Shown here: positions 8,981 to 17,666 of the stretch, one piece after another
Layout of the letters: each line of letters starts with the position of its first letter
Position numbering within the stretch: the stretch's first letter is position 1
Source of the DNA: Pedobacter nanyangensis
Lineage (GTDB): Bacteria > Bacteroidota > Bacteroidia > Sphingobacteriales > Sphingobacteriaceae
Direction: 5' to 3'
Assembly: GCF_003313505.1 (NCBI RefSeq)
Contig: NZ_QMHO01000001.1
Coordinates: 434,001 to 498,000 of the forward strand
DNA length: 64,000 nucleotides
Notes under the pieces: generated by a model
What the model was told of the DNA's origin: nothing
Seen by the model: the letters and a program-made list of their open reading frames with translations, nothing else
Databases searched by the model: none
Made by a program: the position numbers and the translations under genes

Positions 8981-11284
8981 ATGCAAACTCAAGTATTGGG
9001 CTATCCGCGAATTGGTAGCCAAAGAGAATTGAAAAAGGCCTGCGAAAGCTATTGGGCAGGCACATCGGGGTACAAAAACGTACTTCAGGTTGGCAAAAAC
9101 ATCCGCCAGCAAAACTGGGAACTCCAAAAAAACCTGGGCGTAGATTTGATCCCCAGCAATGATTTTTCTTATTACGATCAGGTGCTGGACCACTCCTTAA
9201 TGTTTGGGGCTATTCCACAACGCTATAATGCGGTGGCCGTGCTGCCAAACCACGCAGAGCTAGACCTTTATTTTGCGATGGCCAGAGGTTATCAGCGAAA
9301 TGGATTGGATATTATTGCGATGGAAATGACCAAATGGTTTGATACCAATTACCATTACATTGTTCCCGAATTTCACAAAAACCAAACTTTCCACCTGTTT
9401 TCCACCAAGGTAATTGATGAATTTTACGAAGCCAAACAACTGGGCATCATCACCAAGCCTGTATTGATTGGCCCGGTAAGTTACCTGCTTTTAGGGAAAG
9501 AAAAAGAAGCCGGTTTTGATAAGATCGATCTACTTAAAAACCTGCTTCCTGTTTACATCGAGCTTTTAACCAGATTGAAAGCTTTGGGAGCAACGCACAT
9601 CCAGTTGGATGAACCTTTTTTGGTGCTGGATTTATCGGAAAAAGAGAAACAAGCCTACCAAACCGCCTATCAACAGCTCAGAAAAGCTTTCCCAGAATTA
9701 AACTTGATCCTTACCACTTACTTTGGCGCTCTAGAGGATAATTTAGACCTGGCCTGCAGCCTACCTGTAAACACTTTACATGTTGACTTGGTAAGAGCTC
9801 CACAACAATTGGAGGAACTGATTGACAAATTGCCACAAGAAAAAACACTTTCGTTAGGATTGGTTGATGGCCGAAATATCTGGAAGAACGATTTTGAAAA
9901 CTCCATCTCCATCATCAACCATGCAACAAAAGCCCTTGGTAAGGAAAGGGTTTGGATGGGCACTTCATGCTCATTGCTTCACACGCCCTGCGATTTAGAC
10001 CATGAAAAAAACGAGGCGATATTAACTGCCGAAATTAAGCAATGGATGGCCTTTGCCAAACAAAAAGTAGCCGAACTTACTACCCTAAAGCAGTTAACCA
10101 ATAACGAGGAAGCTACTTTGGCAAAAGAGAAGCTTGCGCAAAATGTTAAAGCCCAGCAAAGCCGAAAAACCTCACCATTAATCCACAATGAAGCGGTGAA
10201 AAATAAGGTTGCCAACATTAGCGAAAGCCACGGTAAACGCTCAAATGCTTTTGCCAAAAGGCGAATTTTACAACAGGAAGCCTTAAATCTTCCTTCCTTT
10301 GCCACCACTACTATTGGCTCCTTCCCACAAACTACCGAAGTAAGGAGCTGGCGGGCAAAACTCAAAAAGGGAAGTTTGAACCAGGCGCAATATGACCAAT
10401 TGATTGCCATTGAAACTGAAAAGGCAGTACGTTGGCAGGAAGAAATTGGCCTAGATGTTTTGGTGCATGGTGAGTTTGAACGAAATGACATGGTGGAATA
10501 TTTTGGCGAGCAGCTAAGCGGCTTTACCTTCTCCCAAAACGGCTGGGTACAAAGCTATGGCTCCCGTTGTGTAAAACCGCCCATCATTTACGGCGATGTT
10601 TACCGGCCAGAGGCGATGACCCTGAAATGGACCGAGTATGCGCAATCCTTAACTTCAAAGTACATGAAAGGGATGCTTACGGGGCCAGTAACCATTTTGC
10701 AATGGTCTTTTGTACGTAACGATCAACCACGATCAACCACCTGTACCCAAATTGCCTTGGCCATTAGAGATGAAGTGGTAGACTTAGAGCAAGCGGGGAT
10801 TAAAATCATCCAAATTGATGAGCCTGCCATTAGGGAAGGTTTACCTTTGCGCAAAGCCGAATGGCAAACTTATTTGGATTGGGCAGTTAAAGCCTTCCGT
10901 ATTTCGGCAAGCGGTGTACAGGACGAAACACAAATCCACACCCACATGTGCTACTCGGAGTTTAATGATATTATTGACAGCATTGCCGCCATGGATGCCG
11001 ATGTAATTACCATTGAAACCTCTCGTTCGCAAATGGAACTGCTGAATGCCTTTGCTGACTTCAAATATCCAAACGAAATTGGCCCTGGCGTTTACGATAT
11101 TCACTCGCCAAGAGTACCTAATAAGGACGAAATGGTATCATTATTAAAAAAGGCTGCTTTAGTAATTCCAAAAGAACAGCTTTGGGTAAACCCTGATTGT
11201 GGGCTTAAAACCCGTGGTTGGGATGAAACCAAGAAAGCATTGACGGAAATGGTGGAAGCCGCCAAAACCATGAGGAACAACTAA
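8981..11284 (+). CDS. metE: B12-independent methionine synthase MetE
   Basis: Cobalamin-independent homocysteine methyltransferase of 767 residues, making methionine from homocysteine and methyltetrahydrofolate polyglutamate. The open frame extends upstream to 8822, but the ATG at 8981 begins the canonical N terminus MQTQVLGYPRIGSQRELK. Both barrels are present. The zinc site is intact: His655 and Cys657 (HTHMC), Glu679 and Cys740 (NPDCGLKTRGW), with the same spacing as E. coli His641/Cys643/Glu665/Cys726. A cobalamin riboswitch lies in the leader, so expression is expected only when B12 is scarce, and the cell probably also has B12-dependent MetH elsewhere. Confidence 0.97.
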   Translation: MQTQVLGYPRIGSQRELKKACESYWAGTSGYKNVLQVGKNIRQQNWELQKNLGVDLIPSNDFSYYDQVLDHSLMFGAIPQRYNAVAVLPNHAELDLYFAMARGYQRNGLDIIAMEMTKWFDTNYHYIVPEFHKNQTFHLFSTKVIDEFYEAKQLGIITKPVLIGPVSYLLLGKEKEAGFDKIDLLKNLLPVYIELLTRLKALGATHIQLDEPFLVLDLSEKEKQAYQTAYQQLRKAFPELNLILTTYFGALEDNLDLACSLPVNTLHVDLVRAPQQLEELIDKLPQEKTLSLGLVDGRNIWKNDFENSISIINHATKALGKERVWMGTSCSLLHTPCDLDHEKNEAILTAEIKQWMAFAKQKVAELTTLKQLTNNEEATLAKEKLAQNVKAQQSRKTSPLIHNEAVKNKVANISESHGKRSNAFAKRRILQQEALNLPSFATTTIGSFPQTTEVRSWRAKLKKGSLNQAQYDQLIAIETEKAVRWQEEIGLDVLVHGEFERNDMVEYFGEQLSGFTFSQNGWVQSYGSRCVKPPIIYGDVYRPEAMTLKWTEYAQSLTSKYMKGMLTGPVTILQWSFVRNDQPRSTTCTQIALAIRDEVVDLEQAGIKIIQIDEPAIREGLPLRKAEWQTYLDWAVKAFRISASGVQDETQIHTHMCYSEFNDIIDSIAAMDADVITIETSRSQMELLNAFADFKYPNEIGPGVYDIHSPRVPNKDEMVSLLKKAALVIPKEQLWVNPDCGLKTRGWDETKKALTEMVEAAKTMRNN

Positions 11285-11298
11285 CAATTTTTACCATA

Positions 11299-11332
11299 GA
11301 CTTGCGAAGTTTTCAAGCTTCGCAAGTCTTTT
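11299..11332 (+). terminator. Terminator of metE
   Basis: An 11-bp perfect stem (gacttgcgaag / cttcgcaagtc), 8-base loop and four T residues, 14 bp after the metE stop. Confidence 0.85.
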
Positions 11333-11348
11333 AAATTTATCTTTGACC

Positions 11349-11735
11349 ATGACATTAGAAGAAAGGATACAGCGCTCTCAAACTAGTATTTTCAAAGCTG
11401 TTTTTCCGAGCACTACCAACCATTACGACACTTTATTTGGCGGTACTGCCATGCACATGATGGATGAAGTAGCCTTTATTACGGCCACCAGATTCAGCAG
11501 GCAAAGAATGGTAACCGTAAGTAGCGACAGGATTGACTTTAAGCAACCTATTCCTGCTGGAACATTTGTGGAGCTTGTAGGAAAGGTAACCTACGTTGGC
11601 AATACCAGCTTAAGGGTTAGTGTAGAAATTTATATTGAGCAAATGTATGCAGAAGGTAGGGAATTGGCCATTCACGGCGATTTTACTTTTGTGGCTTTAG
11701 ATGAAAATAAAAAACCTACGCCAGTAATTAAATAG
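11349..11735 (+). CDS. Acyl-CoA thioesterase, hotdog fold (YciA/ACOT type)
   Basis: A hotdog-fold protein of 128 residues that hydrolyses acyl-CoA thioesters. The ATG at 11349 is preferred to a TTG two codons upstream. Family signatures are visible: NHYDTLFGGTAMHMMDEVAFITATRFSRQRMVTVSSDRIDFKQPIPAG, with the catalytic Asp in the GG...MDE segment, followed by LVGKVTYVGNTSLRVSVEI. Chain-length preference cannot be told. It is monocistronic between the metE terminator and a repeat block. A TATCTTTG sequence (11338-11345) lies only 3 bp before the ATG; it resembles a -7 element, but there is no TTTG at the expected distance. Confidence 0.9.
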   Translation: MTLEERIQRSQTSIFKAVFPSTTNHYDTLFGGTAMHMMDEVAFITATRFSRQRMVTVSSDRIDFKQPIPAGTFVELVGKVTYVGNTSLRVSVEIYIEQMYAEGRELAIHGDFTFVALDENKKPTPVIK

Positions 11736-11787
11736 AGGTTAGTAATACTTTGCGTCCTTTGCGAAAACTTCATTCCACCTTTGCGGT
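11736..11787. repeat. Partial copy of the CTTTGCG repeat
   Basis: The segment ctttgcgtcctttgcgaaaa...ccacctttgcggtaaa is a diverged version of the right half of the 164-bp unit that follows, making a third, incomplete copy. Confidence 0.65.
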
Positions 11788-12121
11788 AAATACTTAACCG
11801 CGAAGAAAATAAAAGACACGCGAAGAACGCAAAGAAAACATTCATTGTTCGTAACAGACCTTTTGCATAATGTTAAGACAGGATCAGAAAACTTTGCGCC
11901 CTTTGCGAAACTTCATTACTCCTTTGCGGTAAATTTTTAAACTCGAAGAAAGTTAAAAAATACTTAACCGCGAAGAAAATAAAAGACACGCGAAGAACGC
12001 AAAGAAAACATTCATTGTTCGTAACAGACCTTTTGCATAATGTTAAGACAGGATCAGAAAACTTTGCGCCCTTTGCGAAACTTCATTACTCCTTTGCGGT
12101 AAATTTTTAAACTCGAAGAAA
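11788..12121. repeat. Perfect 164-bp tandem direct repeat (two copies, period 170)
   Basis: Copy 1 (11788-11951) and copy 2 (11958-12121) are identical base for base and separated by 6 bp. Each unit is itself roughly an inverted repeat: the left end (cttaaccgcgaagaaa...gaacgcaaag) is partly complementary to the right end (ctttgcgccctttgcgaaac...cctttgcggtaaat), around a central block starting cattcattgttcgtaac. No ORF crosses it. The repeats fill most of the 534-bp gap between the thioesterase and the small membrane protein; nothing else was seen there. Confidence 0.95.
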
Positions 12122-12269
12122 AAAGCCTGTCGTTTCTTTCTATCCCACCGTGTAAATAAGGCTATTTAGTCAATTAGAAAAAACAAATTTTGAGCATTCA
12201 ATAATCCCTGCTAATTTAGCTCAACGAAATTCCATGCTCAATTTAGACGTGGTTAACTTTATTAAATAG

Positions 12270-12518
12270 ATGAACCCACAACCATTTACAGCGCTATCTA
12301 CCGAAGAATTAAAGAAAAAAGCAAAAACATTGAAATTAGCTGTCATTTTCATGGGCTTCTCAGTGTTAATTATGCTCATCTGCGGCATTATTGTTTCTAT
12401 GAAAAAAGGCTTTAGTGCTTTAGCGGTTACCCCGGTGGCTTTTACGCCTTTGCTAATCATCTTTTCCATTCAGCTGAAACAAGTCAACAATGAGTTGAAA
12501 AAGCGAGAAACGGCTTAG
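12270..12518 (+). CDS. Small hypothetical membrane protein
   Basis: An 82-residue protein not recognised as a known family. It has a short polar N terminus (MNPQPFTALSTEELKKKAKTL), two hydrophobic segments (about residues 22-44, VIFMGFSVLIMLICGIIVSM, and 49-68, SALAVTPVAFTPLLIIFSIQL) and a charged C-terminal tail (KQVNNELKKRETA). The pattern is of an inner-membrane hairpin with both ends in the cytoplasm. It is convergent with cdsA, overlapping its end by 4 bp. Coding character is good for its size, but function is unknown. Confidence 0.65.
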   Translation: MNPQPFTALSTEELKKKAKTLKLAVIFMGFSVLIMLICGIIVSMKKGFSALAVTPVAFTPLLIIFSIQLKQVNNELKKRETA

Positions 12519-13324
12519 TGGATCAGCAAATAAAGGTACACATACACAATAGGCGCAGCAATCAATAAGCCGTCAAAACGGTCCAGAAAGCCACCATGCC
12601 CAGGCAAAAAGCTTCCTGAATCTTTCACCTCAAGGCTGCGCTTTAACATCGATTCTACCAAATCGCCAAGGGTGCCAAAGCACGAAATAATGGCCGCCAT
12701 TCCTGCCCAAACAACGGGTTCTACTTCCGTAAACTGAAAGGATAGGACAATAGATACCACCAGAGAGGTAAAAACGCCTCCAAAAAAGCCTTCCCACGAC
12801 TTTTTAGGAGAATGTCTTTCAAACAATTTACGCTTGCCTAATTTCATTCCAAACAAATAGGCTCCAGTATCATTTGCCCAAAGCATCAGTAAAAACGCCA
12901 ATGGGAAATGAAAGCTGTACTCCTCAAAATTCATCAAAAACCCTAACGAGTAAAAGAAACAGAAGGGAATGGTTACATATACAAAACCTACAAAGGTGTA
13001 GGAAATATTGGCAAACGGGATTTTGTTTTTCTTATACAGTTCGGCAATAAATATGGAAAATACCAATGGAATAATCAGCAATAGATATTTAAGCTCGAAC
13101 TGTAGAAAATGATAAGCTGCCGTGGTAATGTAAATAAGTGCTGCTACCACTACACCAATATTACGATGTGGACGGATCCCCCCTATTTTGATCATTTTAT
13201 AAAACTCTAACAGAGCAACCAAGCTCAATAAGAGATAAAAGCCCGAAAAAGTATAGGCACCCAATAAAATGGATCCTAACATTACAATGGTAAAAAAGAA
13301 AGCGGTAATGGCTCTGGTCTTCAT
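12515..13324 (-). CDS. cdsA: Phosphatidate cytidylyltransferase CdsA
   Basis: A 269-residue integral membrane enzyme that converts phosphatidate and CTP to CDP-diacylglycerol, the precursor of all phospholipids. The CDS family signature is complete near the C terminus: SMLKRSLEVKDSGSFLPGHG followed by GFLDRFD. Around seven hydrophobic segments precede it, with the conserved NDTGAYLFG and RHSPKKSWEG motifs in the middle. Length is normal. It follows the CPBP protease by 15 bp on the same strand, so the two are probably one operon. Confidence 0.96.
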   Translation of the reverse strand: MKTRAITAFFFTIVMLGSILLGAYTFSGFYLLLSLVALLEFYKMIKIGGIRPHRNIGVVVAALIYITTAAYHFLQFELKYLLLIIPLVFSIFIAELYKKNKIPFANISYTFVGFVYVTIPFCFFYSLGFLMNFEEYSFHFPLAFLLMLWANDTGAYLFGMKLGKRKLFERHSPKKSWEGFFGGVFTSLVVSIVLSFQFTEVEPVVWAGMAAIISCFGTLGDLVESMLKRSLEVKDSGSFLPGHGGFLDRFDGLLIAAPIVYVYLYLLIH

Positions 13325-13339
13325 ATAAAGGTATAGGGT

Positions 13340-14278
13340 TTAAGAAATAAGATTTTCCTCACTTACCTCATTTCCCTGAGTTTGTGTTGTTCTATCTTTC
13401 AAAAATTTGAACAAAGCTAAGGTTAAAATCATACTTATCAAGTATCCATACCAAGGCATTGGTATATCTTCGGCATTGGTGTATGATTGGTTGTTGGCCT
13501 GTAAGTAATAGGCCACACAAACGGCATAGGCATTGTTCAAAAAATGGGCAAATACCGCATACCAAATGCTGCCCGTCCAAAAATAAACATAACCAAATGC
13601 TGCGCCTAAAAGTAAACGGGGCAAAAATCCGTAAAACTGAAAGTGAATAGTACTAAAAATGGCAGCTGATAACCAAATAGCTGCGTGCGGATTGGATTTG
13701 ATACGGAAGATGGTTCGTTGTACGGCTCCCCTAAATATAAACTCCTCGCAAATGGCTGGAGTAACGGCAATCACCAATAAATTAACCAGCAATGTTGGAA
13801 CATCCTTCATTTTTAATATCGCCTCTGTGGTTTTAGCCGCCGTATCTTCCATTTCTCGCATCCATTTTTCTATGCCCTTTAAAAACTCCGGAAAAACCAT
13901 CTTTTGGTTCCACTCGTTGGCCAAGCCCATCAGGGGCATCCAACAAATGGAGAGTACGGCAACCCACAACAATAGGCTTGCTTTGGGGGCTTTCAATCCG
14001 TAAAATTTTGGCAGTTTTTTGCCTTGTACTACCGATAGCAGAATGGCAGGGGCAAGAAACAGGCCGATCTGCTGGGCAACCAATAAAATCTTCAATGGCG
14101 AAATGTATTGATCGCTTCCTGTAGCAGCCCCTTTTATTCCAGCCAATCCATCTGTAAAAAATACGATGACAAATCCTATGACCATAAATACAATCAATCC
14201 GCCAATGGCGAATAATAAAAGATACAGCATTTGGAAAAAGGGGCTGTCTTCGGGCTTGAATAGGGGCTTTTGATACAT
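13340..14278 (-). CDS. CPBP-family intramembrane glutamic protease
   Basis: A multi-pass membrane protein of 312 residues with the CPBP/Abi (Rce1-like) domain. The motif 1 pair EE plus R is seen in CEEFIFRGAVQRT, motif 2 as the His of FSTIHFQFYGFLPRLLLGAAFGY, and motif 3 as AVFAHFLNN. About eight hydrophobic segments are visible. CPBP proteins cleave membrane substrates or act in peptide modification and immunity. The cdsA neighbour suggests a housekeeping membrane role, but the substrate cannot be inferred. It is divergent from dusB. Confidence 0.9.
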   Translation of the reverse strand: MYQKPLFKPEDSPFFQMLYLLLFAIGGLIVFMVIGFVIVFFTDGLAGIKGAATGSDQYISPLKILLVAQQIGLFLAPAILLSVVQGKKLPKFYGLKAPKASLLLWVAVLSICWMPLMGLANEWNQKMVFPEFLKGIEKWMREMEDTAAKTTEAILKMKDVPTLLVNLLVIAVTPAICEEFIFRGAVQRTIFRIKSNPHAAIWLSAAIFSTIHFQFYGFLPRLLLGAAFGYVYFWTGSIWYAVFAHFLNNAYAVCVAYYLQANNQSYTNAEDIPMPWYGYLISMILTLALFKFLKDRTTQTQGNEVSEENLIS

Positions 14279-14301
14279 TTTATGAATTATGCGTAACTTT
14301 G
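14269..14301 (+). promoter_or_regulatory. Bacteroidetes-type promoter of dusB
   Basis: TTTG at 14269-14272, 21 bp, then TAACTTTG at 14294-14301, matching TTTG-N19-21-TAnnTTTG. The ATG of dusB lies 30 bp downstream. The -33 half overlaps the first codons of the divergent CPBP gene. Confidence 0.65.
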
Positions 14302-14331
14302 CAAAGTTTTAATTAGCTTGAAGATAGAAAA

Positions 14332-15339
14332 ATGTCTGTAAAGATAGGAAATATTGATTTGGGAGAGTTCCCTTTGTTGTTGGCACCCATGGAAGATGTG
14401 AGCGATCCGCCTTTCCGTTATGTGTGCAAACAAGGCGGAGCAGATATGATGTATACGGAGTTTATTTCCTCTGAAGGATTAATTCGCTCTGCGGCAAAAA
14501 GTAGGCAAAAGCTTGATATTTTTGAGTACGAGCGCCCAATAGGCATCCAAATTTTTGGAAGCGATATTGAAAGTATGCGTGAGGCTACGGAAATTGCCAC
14601 CTTGGCCGGCCCCGACCTGATGGATATTAACTACGGCTGTCCCGTTAAAAACGTTGCTTGTAGGGGAGCTGGTTCGGCATTGCTGCAAGATATCGATAAA
14701 ATGGTGAAGATGACCGAGGCGGTAGTTAAAGCCACCCATTTGCCCGTAACGGTAAAAACCCGCTTGGGCTGGGATGATAATACCAAGAATGTGGAAGAAG
14801 TTGCCGAACGTTTACAAGATGTGGGCATTCAAGCTTTAACCATTCACGGCCGTACCAGAGCCCAATTATACAAGGGCGAGGCAGATTGGACCCTAATTAG
14901 AGAAATTAAGCGTAACCCTCGCATTAAAATCCCAATTTTTGGGAATGGCGATATTGATAGCCCCGAAAAAGCAGCCAACTGGCGATTGGAATATGGGGTA
15001 GACGGGATGATGATTGGCAGAGCAGCCATTGGCTATCCTTGGATTTTCAGGGAAATAAAGCATTTTTTTGCTACAGGACAGCATTTGGCAGGGCCAACTT
15101 TAGAAGAACGTGTTGATGCTTGCCGCACACATTTTACCAAATCGTTGGAATGGAAAGGACCAAAGGTTGGCGTGTTTGAAATGCGACGTCATTACAGCAA
15201 TTATTTTAAAGGATTGCCAGATTTCAAACATTATCGTACTCAATTAGTTAAAGAGGAAAACATCGAAACGATCTATGCGTTGTTAGATGAAATTACTGAC
15301 AAATACGCCAATATAATGCCCGTTAACGAAATGGCGTGA
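14332..15339 (+). CDS. dusB: tRNA-dihydrouridine synthase DusB
   Basis: An FMN-dependent enzyme of 335 residues that reduces uridines to dihydrouridine in the tRNA D-loop. It shows the TIM-barrel Dus features: LAPMEDVSDPPFR at the N terminus, the substrate/FMN stretch MDINYGCPVKNVACRGAGSALL with the catalytic Cys at residue 110, TVKTRLGWDD, LTIHGRTRAQ, and IFGNGDIDSPE...GVDGMMIGRAAIGYPWIF. This is the DusB (NifR3) subfamily. apaG follows 34 bp downstream on the same strand. Confidence 0.95.
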   Translation: MSVKIGNIDLGEFPLLLAPMEDVSDPPFRYVCKQGGADMMYTEFISSEGLIRSAAKSRQKLDIFEYERPIGIQIFGSDIESMREATEIATLAGPDLMDINYGCPVKNVACRGAGSALLQDIDKMVKMTEAVVKATHLPVTVKTRLGWDDNTKNVEEVAERLQDVGIQALTIHGRTRAQLYKGEADWTLIREIKRNPRIKIPIFGNGDIDSPEKAANWRLEYGVDGMMIGRAAIGYPWIFREIKHFFATGQHLAGPTLEERVDACRTHFTKSLEWKGPKVGVFEMRRHYSNYFKGLPDFKHYRTQLVKEENIETIYALLDEITDKYANIMPVNEMA

Positions 15340-15373
15340 TTATTGAGTACATTTAACAGTTAAATTTACGGCT

Positions 15374-15760
15374 ATGGTTACAGCAATTACTGAAGGCATA
15401 AAAATTTCGGTCGATACCATTTATCAGGATGAACATTCTAATCCTGAAAATGGCCATTTCATGTTCGCCTATCGGATCAGCATTGAAAATCTTACTGATT
15501 TTGAAATACAGTTGATGCGCCGTCAGTGGTTCATTTTTGACTCTAACGGCACCGCAAGAGAAGTTGAGGGCGAAGGTGTTGTAGGTGTTCAACCGGTTAT
15601 TATACCTGGCGATAGCTATTCCTATGTTTCGGGTTGCAACCTAAAAACAGATATTGGAAGCATGCGTGGCAGATATTTGATGCGCCGCACCTTAGATGAT
15701 TCGGAGTTTTTAGTGGAAATTCCTGAATTTGAGTTAGTGGTCCCTTTCAGACTTAATTAA
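15374..15760 (+). CDS. apaG: ApaG domain protein (Co2+/Mg2+ efflux-associated, DUF525)
   Basis: A 128-residue protein spanning the whole ApaG domain, a fibronectin-III-like beta sandwich. Visible motifs are FMFAYRISIENLTDFEIQLMRRQWFIFDSNG, EVEGEGVVGVQPVIIPGDSYSYVSGCNLKTDIGSMRGRY and the terminal strand VEIPEFELVVPF. ApaG has been linked to Co2+ resistance and Mg2+ homeostasis in enterobacteria, but the biochemical role is unclear. Length is full. It is likely co-transcribed with dusB. Confidence 0.95.
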   Translation: MVTAITEGIKISVDTIYQDEHSNPENGHFMFAYRISIENLTDFEIQLMRRQWFIFDSNGTAREVEGEGVVGVQPVIIPGDSYSYVSGCNLKTDIGSMRGRYLMRRTLDDSEFLVEIPEFELVVPFRLN

Positions 15761-15847
15761 CCCTAGTTTTAAACAATCTTCTTTTTTAATCATGCATCTA
15801 ATTCCTATTCTTAAAGATGGGAACCAGTATGCAACGTTACTTTTTTT

Positions 15848-15903
15848 CTTTTGTCTTTTATAAGATGACTAACTAAAATTTATTCATCTTATAAAAACAA
15901 AAG
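15848..15903 (+). promoter_or_regulatory. Long leader hairpin abutting the DUF5694 start codon
   Basis: Left arm 15848-15868 and right arm 15884-15903 pair over 20 bp with one bulged base (core ttttataagatga / tcatcttataaaa) and a 15-base loop. The 3' arm ends 2 bp before the ATG at 15906, so in an mRNA starting upstream it would sequester the ribosome-binding region. It could also act as a terminator for apaG, but no T-run follows. Confidence 0.6.
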
Positions 15904-15905
15904 CC

Positions 15906-16787
15906 ATGTATTTAAAAAGTAAATTCATTATCCTCCTATCTATCTTTTCCATCGTGTTTCTAAAAACGCTTAATGCTCAAAATGGATTTTTAGATCCTGA
16001 TGTATTTTTGGTGAAAGATAAAAAAGCACCAAAAGTATTATTGGTTGGAAGCTGGCATTTTAATTATCCAGGGCTTGATGCACATAAAGCAAAAGAGGAA
16101 AATAAGATCAATATTTATAGCGAGCAGCGTCAAAAAGAATTAAAAAAGCTGCTAGACTATATCAGCAAATTCAAACCAACAAAAATAGCAGTGGAGTCTG
16201 GTCCGATAACGGGCTATCTTATTCATAATTTTAAAAGTTTTAAAGCTGGAAAAGAAAAGCTTTATGCAAACGAAAGAAGCCAGATAGGCATGAGATTGGT
16301 AGATAGATTTAATTTAGATACCATTTATGGGGTAGATGCTTACCCGCTTTTACTAGAACTGCGAGACAAAAAAGATACGCTACTTCCAAAGACTTATACC
16401 GATGAAATCTTGAAAAGACATTATTTTGGTGGGAGTGATGAGATTTCGAAAAGATATACTGAGTTTTATAATTATCGTGAAAGCATGACCGTAAAAAGAA
16501 CATTGCTCGATAATTTTAGATATATCAATTCGGATAAGGTGATAGACCGTATGTTCGGTGCCAGTATCGCGGGGGGTCAATTCGAATCTAAAAGATTTGA
16601 AGGTCCAGATGCCCTTTCAATGCATTGGATGAACAGAAATCTCAGGATTTTCAAAAAAATTAAAGATATCCCCCATGATGAAAACGATAGAATACTGGTT
16701 ATTTTTGGTGCCGGACATATTCCAATACTTAAATGGCTATTTCAAACCAGTCCACAATTTGAATTGGTAAAATTTAACGATCTTTAA
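15906..16787 (+). CDS. DUF5694-type exported protein
   Basis: A 293-residue protein with a Sec signal peptide (MYLKSKFIILLSIFSIVF to LNAQ). The mature part matches my recollection of the DUF5694 family: KVLLVGSWHFNYPGLDAHK near residue 44, IAVESGP around 96, and a C-terminal LVIFGAGHIPILKWLFQ. The conserved GxxHF/ExGP/GxGH pattern recalls TraB/PrgY-like and haem-scavenging-like domains, with His and Glu as possible metal ligands. Function is unknown. The codon use is AT-richer than its neighbours and a long hairpin precedes the start. Confidence 0.7.
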   Translation: MYLKSKFIILLSIFSIVFLKTLNAQNGFLDPDVFLVKDKKAPKVLLVGSWHFNYPGLDAHKAKEENKINIYSEQRQKELKKLLDYISKFKPTKIAVESGPITGYLIHNFKSFKAGKEKLYANERSQIGMRLVDRFNLDTIYGVDAYPLLLELRDKKDTLLPKTYTDEILKRHYFGGSDEISKRYTEFYNYRESMTVKRTLLDNFRYINSDKVIDRMFGASIAGGQFESKRFEGPDALSMHWMNRNLRIFKKIKDIPHDENDRILVIFGAGHIPILKWLFQTSPQFELVKFNDL

Positions 16788-16808
16788 AAGTCAGTAATTT
16801 AATGTTAA

Positions 16809-17615
16809 ATGGATGTTTCCTTCATCAGGCAATTATATATTCCCGTTCAACCTACTGTAAAATCTTATGGCGCGGTAAGCTATCAGGAGTTTTTACCTCA
16901 TGAACAACTACAAACTTATATTTATTGCTATTGGCAGTTAAAAACCAACCAAAAGCTCGACAGTCCTTTCACTTATCGTGTAGTCGCCGATGGTTGCATC
17001 GATATTTTTTTCGAGCTCAATCAACCTCAGGAAAATTTTGTAATGGGCTTCTGTAAAAAATATACGGAGTTTGATCTGGCCGAAGAGTTTAATTACATCG
17101 GCATTCGGTTTCTTCCTTCTATGTTCCCACAACTATTTGGTGTTGATGCTTCTAGCATTAGCAATAAGGCTGTGGAATTAAAAGAGGTGGTGCCGAAAGT
17201 TGCCGCTTTTATCCAAGCTCATTTAGGTGTCAATTTGAATATTGACAGGATTATTTCTCTATTAAATGAGTTCTTTTTAGCTCTTATACCCTTGGCTAAT
17301 TTTCAAAATGACGTTCGCCTTTACAACGCCATTGCGTTAATTATGAAAAATTACGGCGTGGTTGATATGACTGAAATTGATACCGGACTTAGCCACAGAC
17401 AGCTACGGAGGCTTTTTGATTTCTATATCGGCGATTCCATGAAAACCTTTAGCAAGGTAGTTCGTTTTCAAAACATTTTGAGGGCAAAACCATCTACCCA
17501 AAGTTTACGACAGAACAAATTGTTTTTTGATTCCGGGTTCTTCGATCAATCCCATTTTATTAAAGATTTTAAGCATTTTTACGGGGTAACTCCAAGTAAG
17601 GCTTTTGGCAGATAA
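16809..17615 (+). CDS. AraC-family transcriptional regulator
   Basis: A 268-residue protein with an N-terminal sensory domain of the DUF6597 type (LPHEQLQTYIYCYWQLK, RVVADGCIDIFFELN, FNYIGIRFLPSMFPQLFG) and a C-terminal AraC helix-turn-helix pair from about residue 185: IDTGLSHRQLRRLFDFYIGDSMKTFSKVVRFQNILR, then LFFDSGFFDQSHFIKDFKHFYGVTPSKAF. The second HTH is canonical (GFFDQSHFIKDFK). The first is shorter than usual. A VOC-family gene begins 51 bp downstream in the same direction and is a plausible target. The effector is unknown. Confidence 0.88.
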   Translation: MDVSFIRQLYIPVQPTVKSYGAVSYQEFLPHEQLQTYIYCYWQLKTNQKLDSPFTYRVVADGCIDIFFELNQPQENFVMGFCKKYTEFDLAEEFNYIGIRFLPSMFPQLFGVDASSISNKAVELKEVVPKVAAFIQAHLGVNLNIDRIISLLNEFFLALIPLANFQNDVRLYNAIALIMKNYGVVDMTEIDTGLSHRQLRRLFDFYIGDSMKTFSKVVRFQNILRAKPSTQSLRQNKLFFDSGFFDQSHFIKDFKHFYGVTPSKAFGR

Positions 17616-17666
17616 TTGTCCGATTTTTACAATTTTAGCCCCCAGTGTTTAGCCAATTTTGTGTTG

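Noticed and set aside
9979-10491. A 170-codon minus-strand frame inside metE.
   Set aside because: Antisense shadow of a conserved coding sequence, with no motif, no start context and Ser/Cys/Phe-rich low-quality composition.
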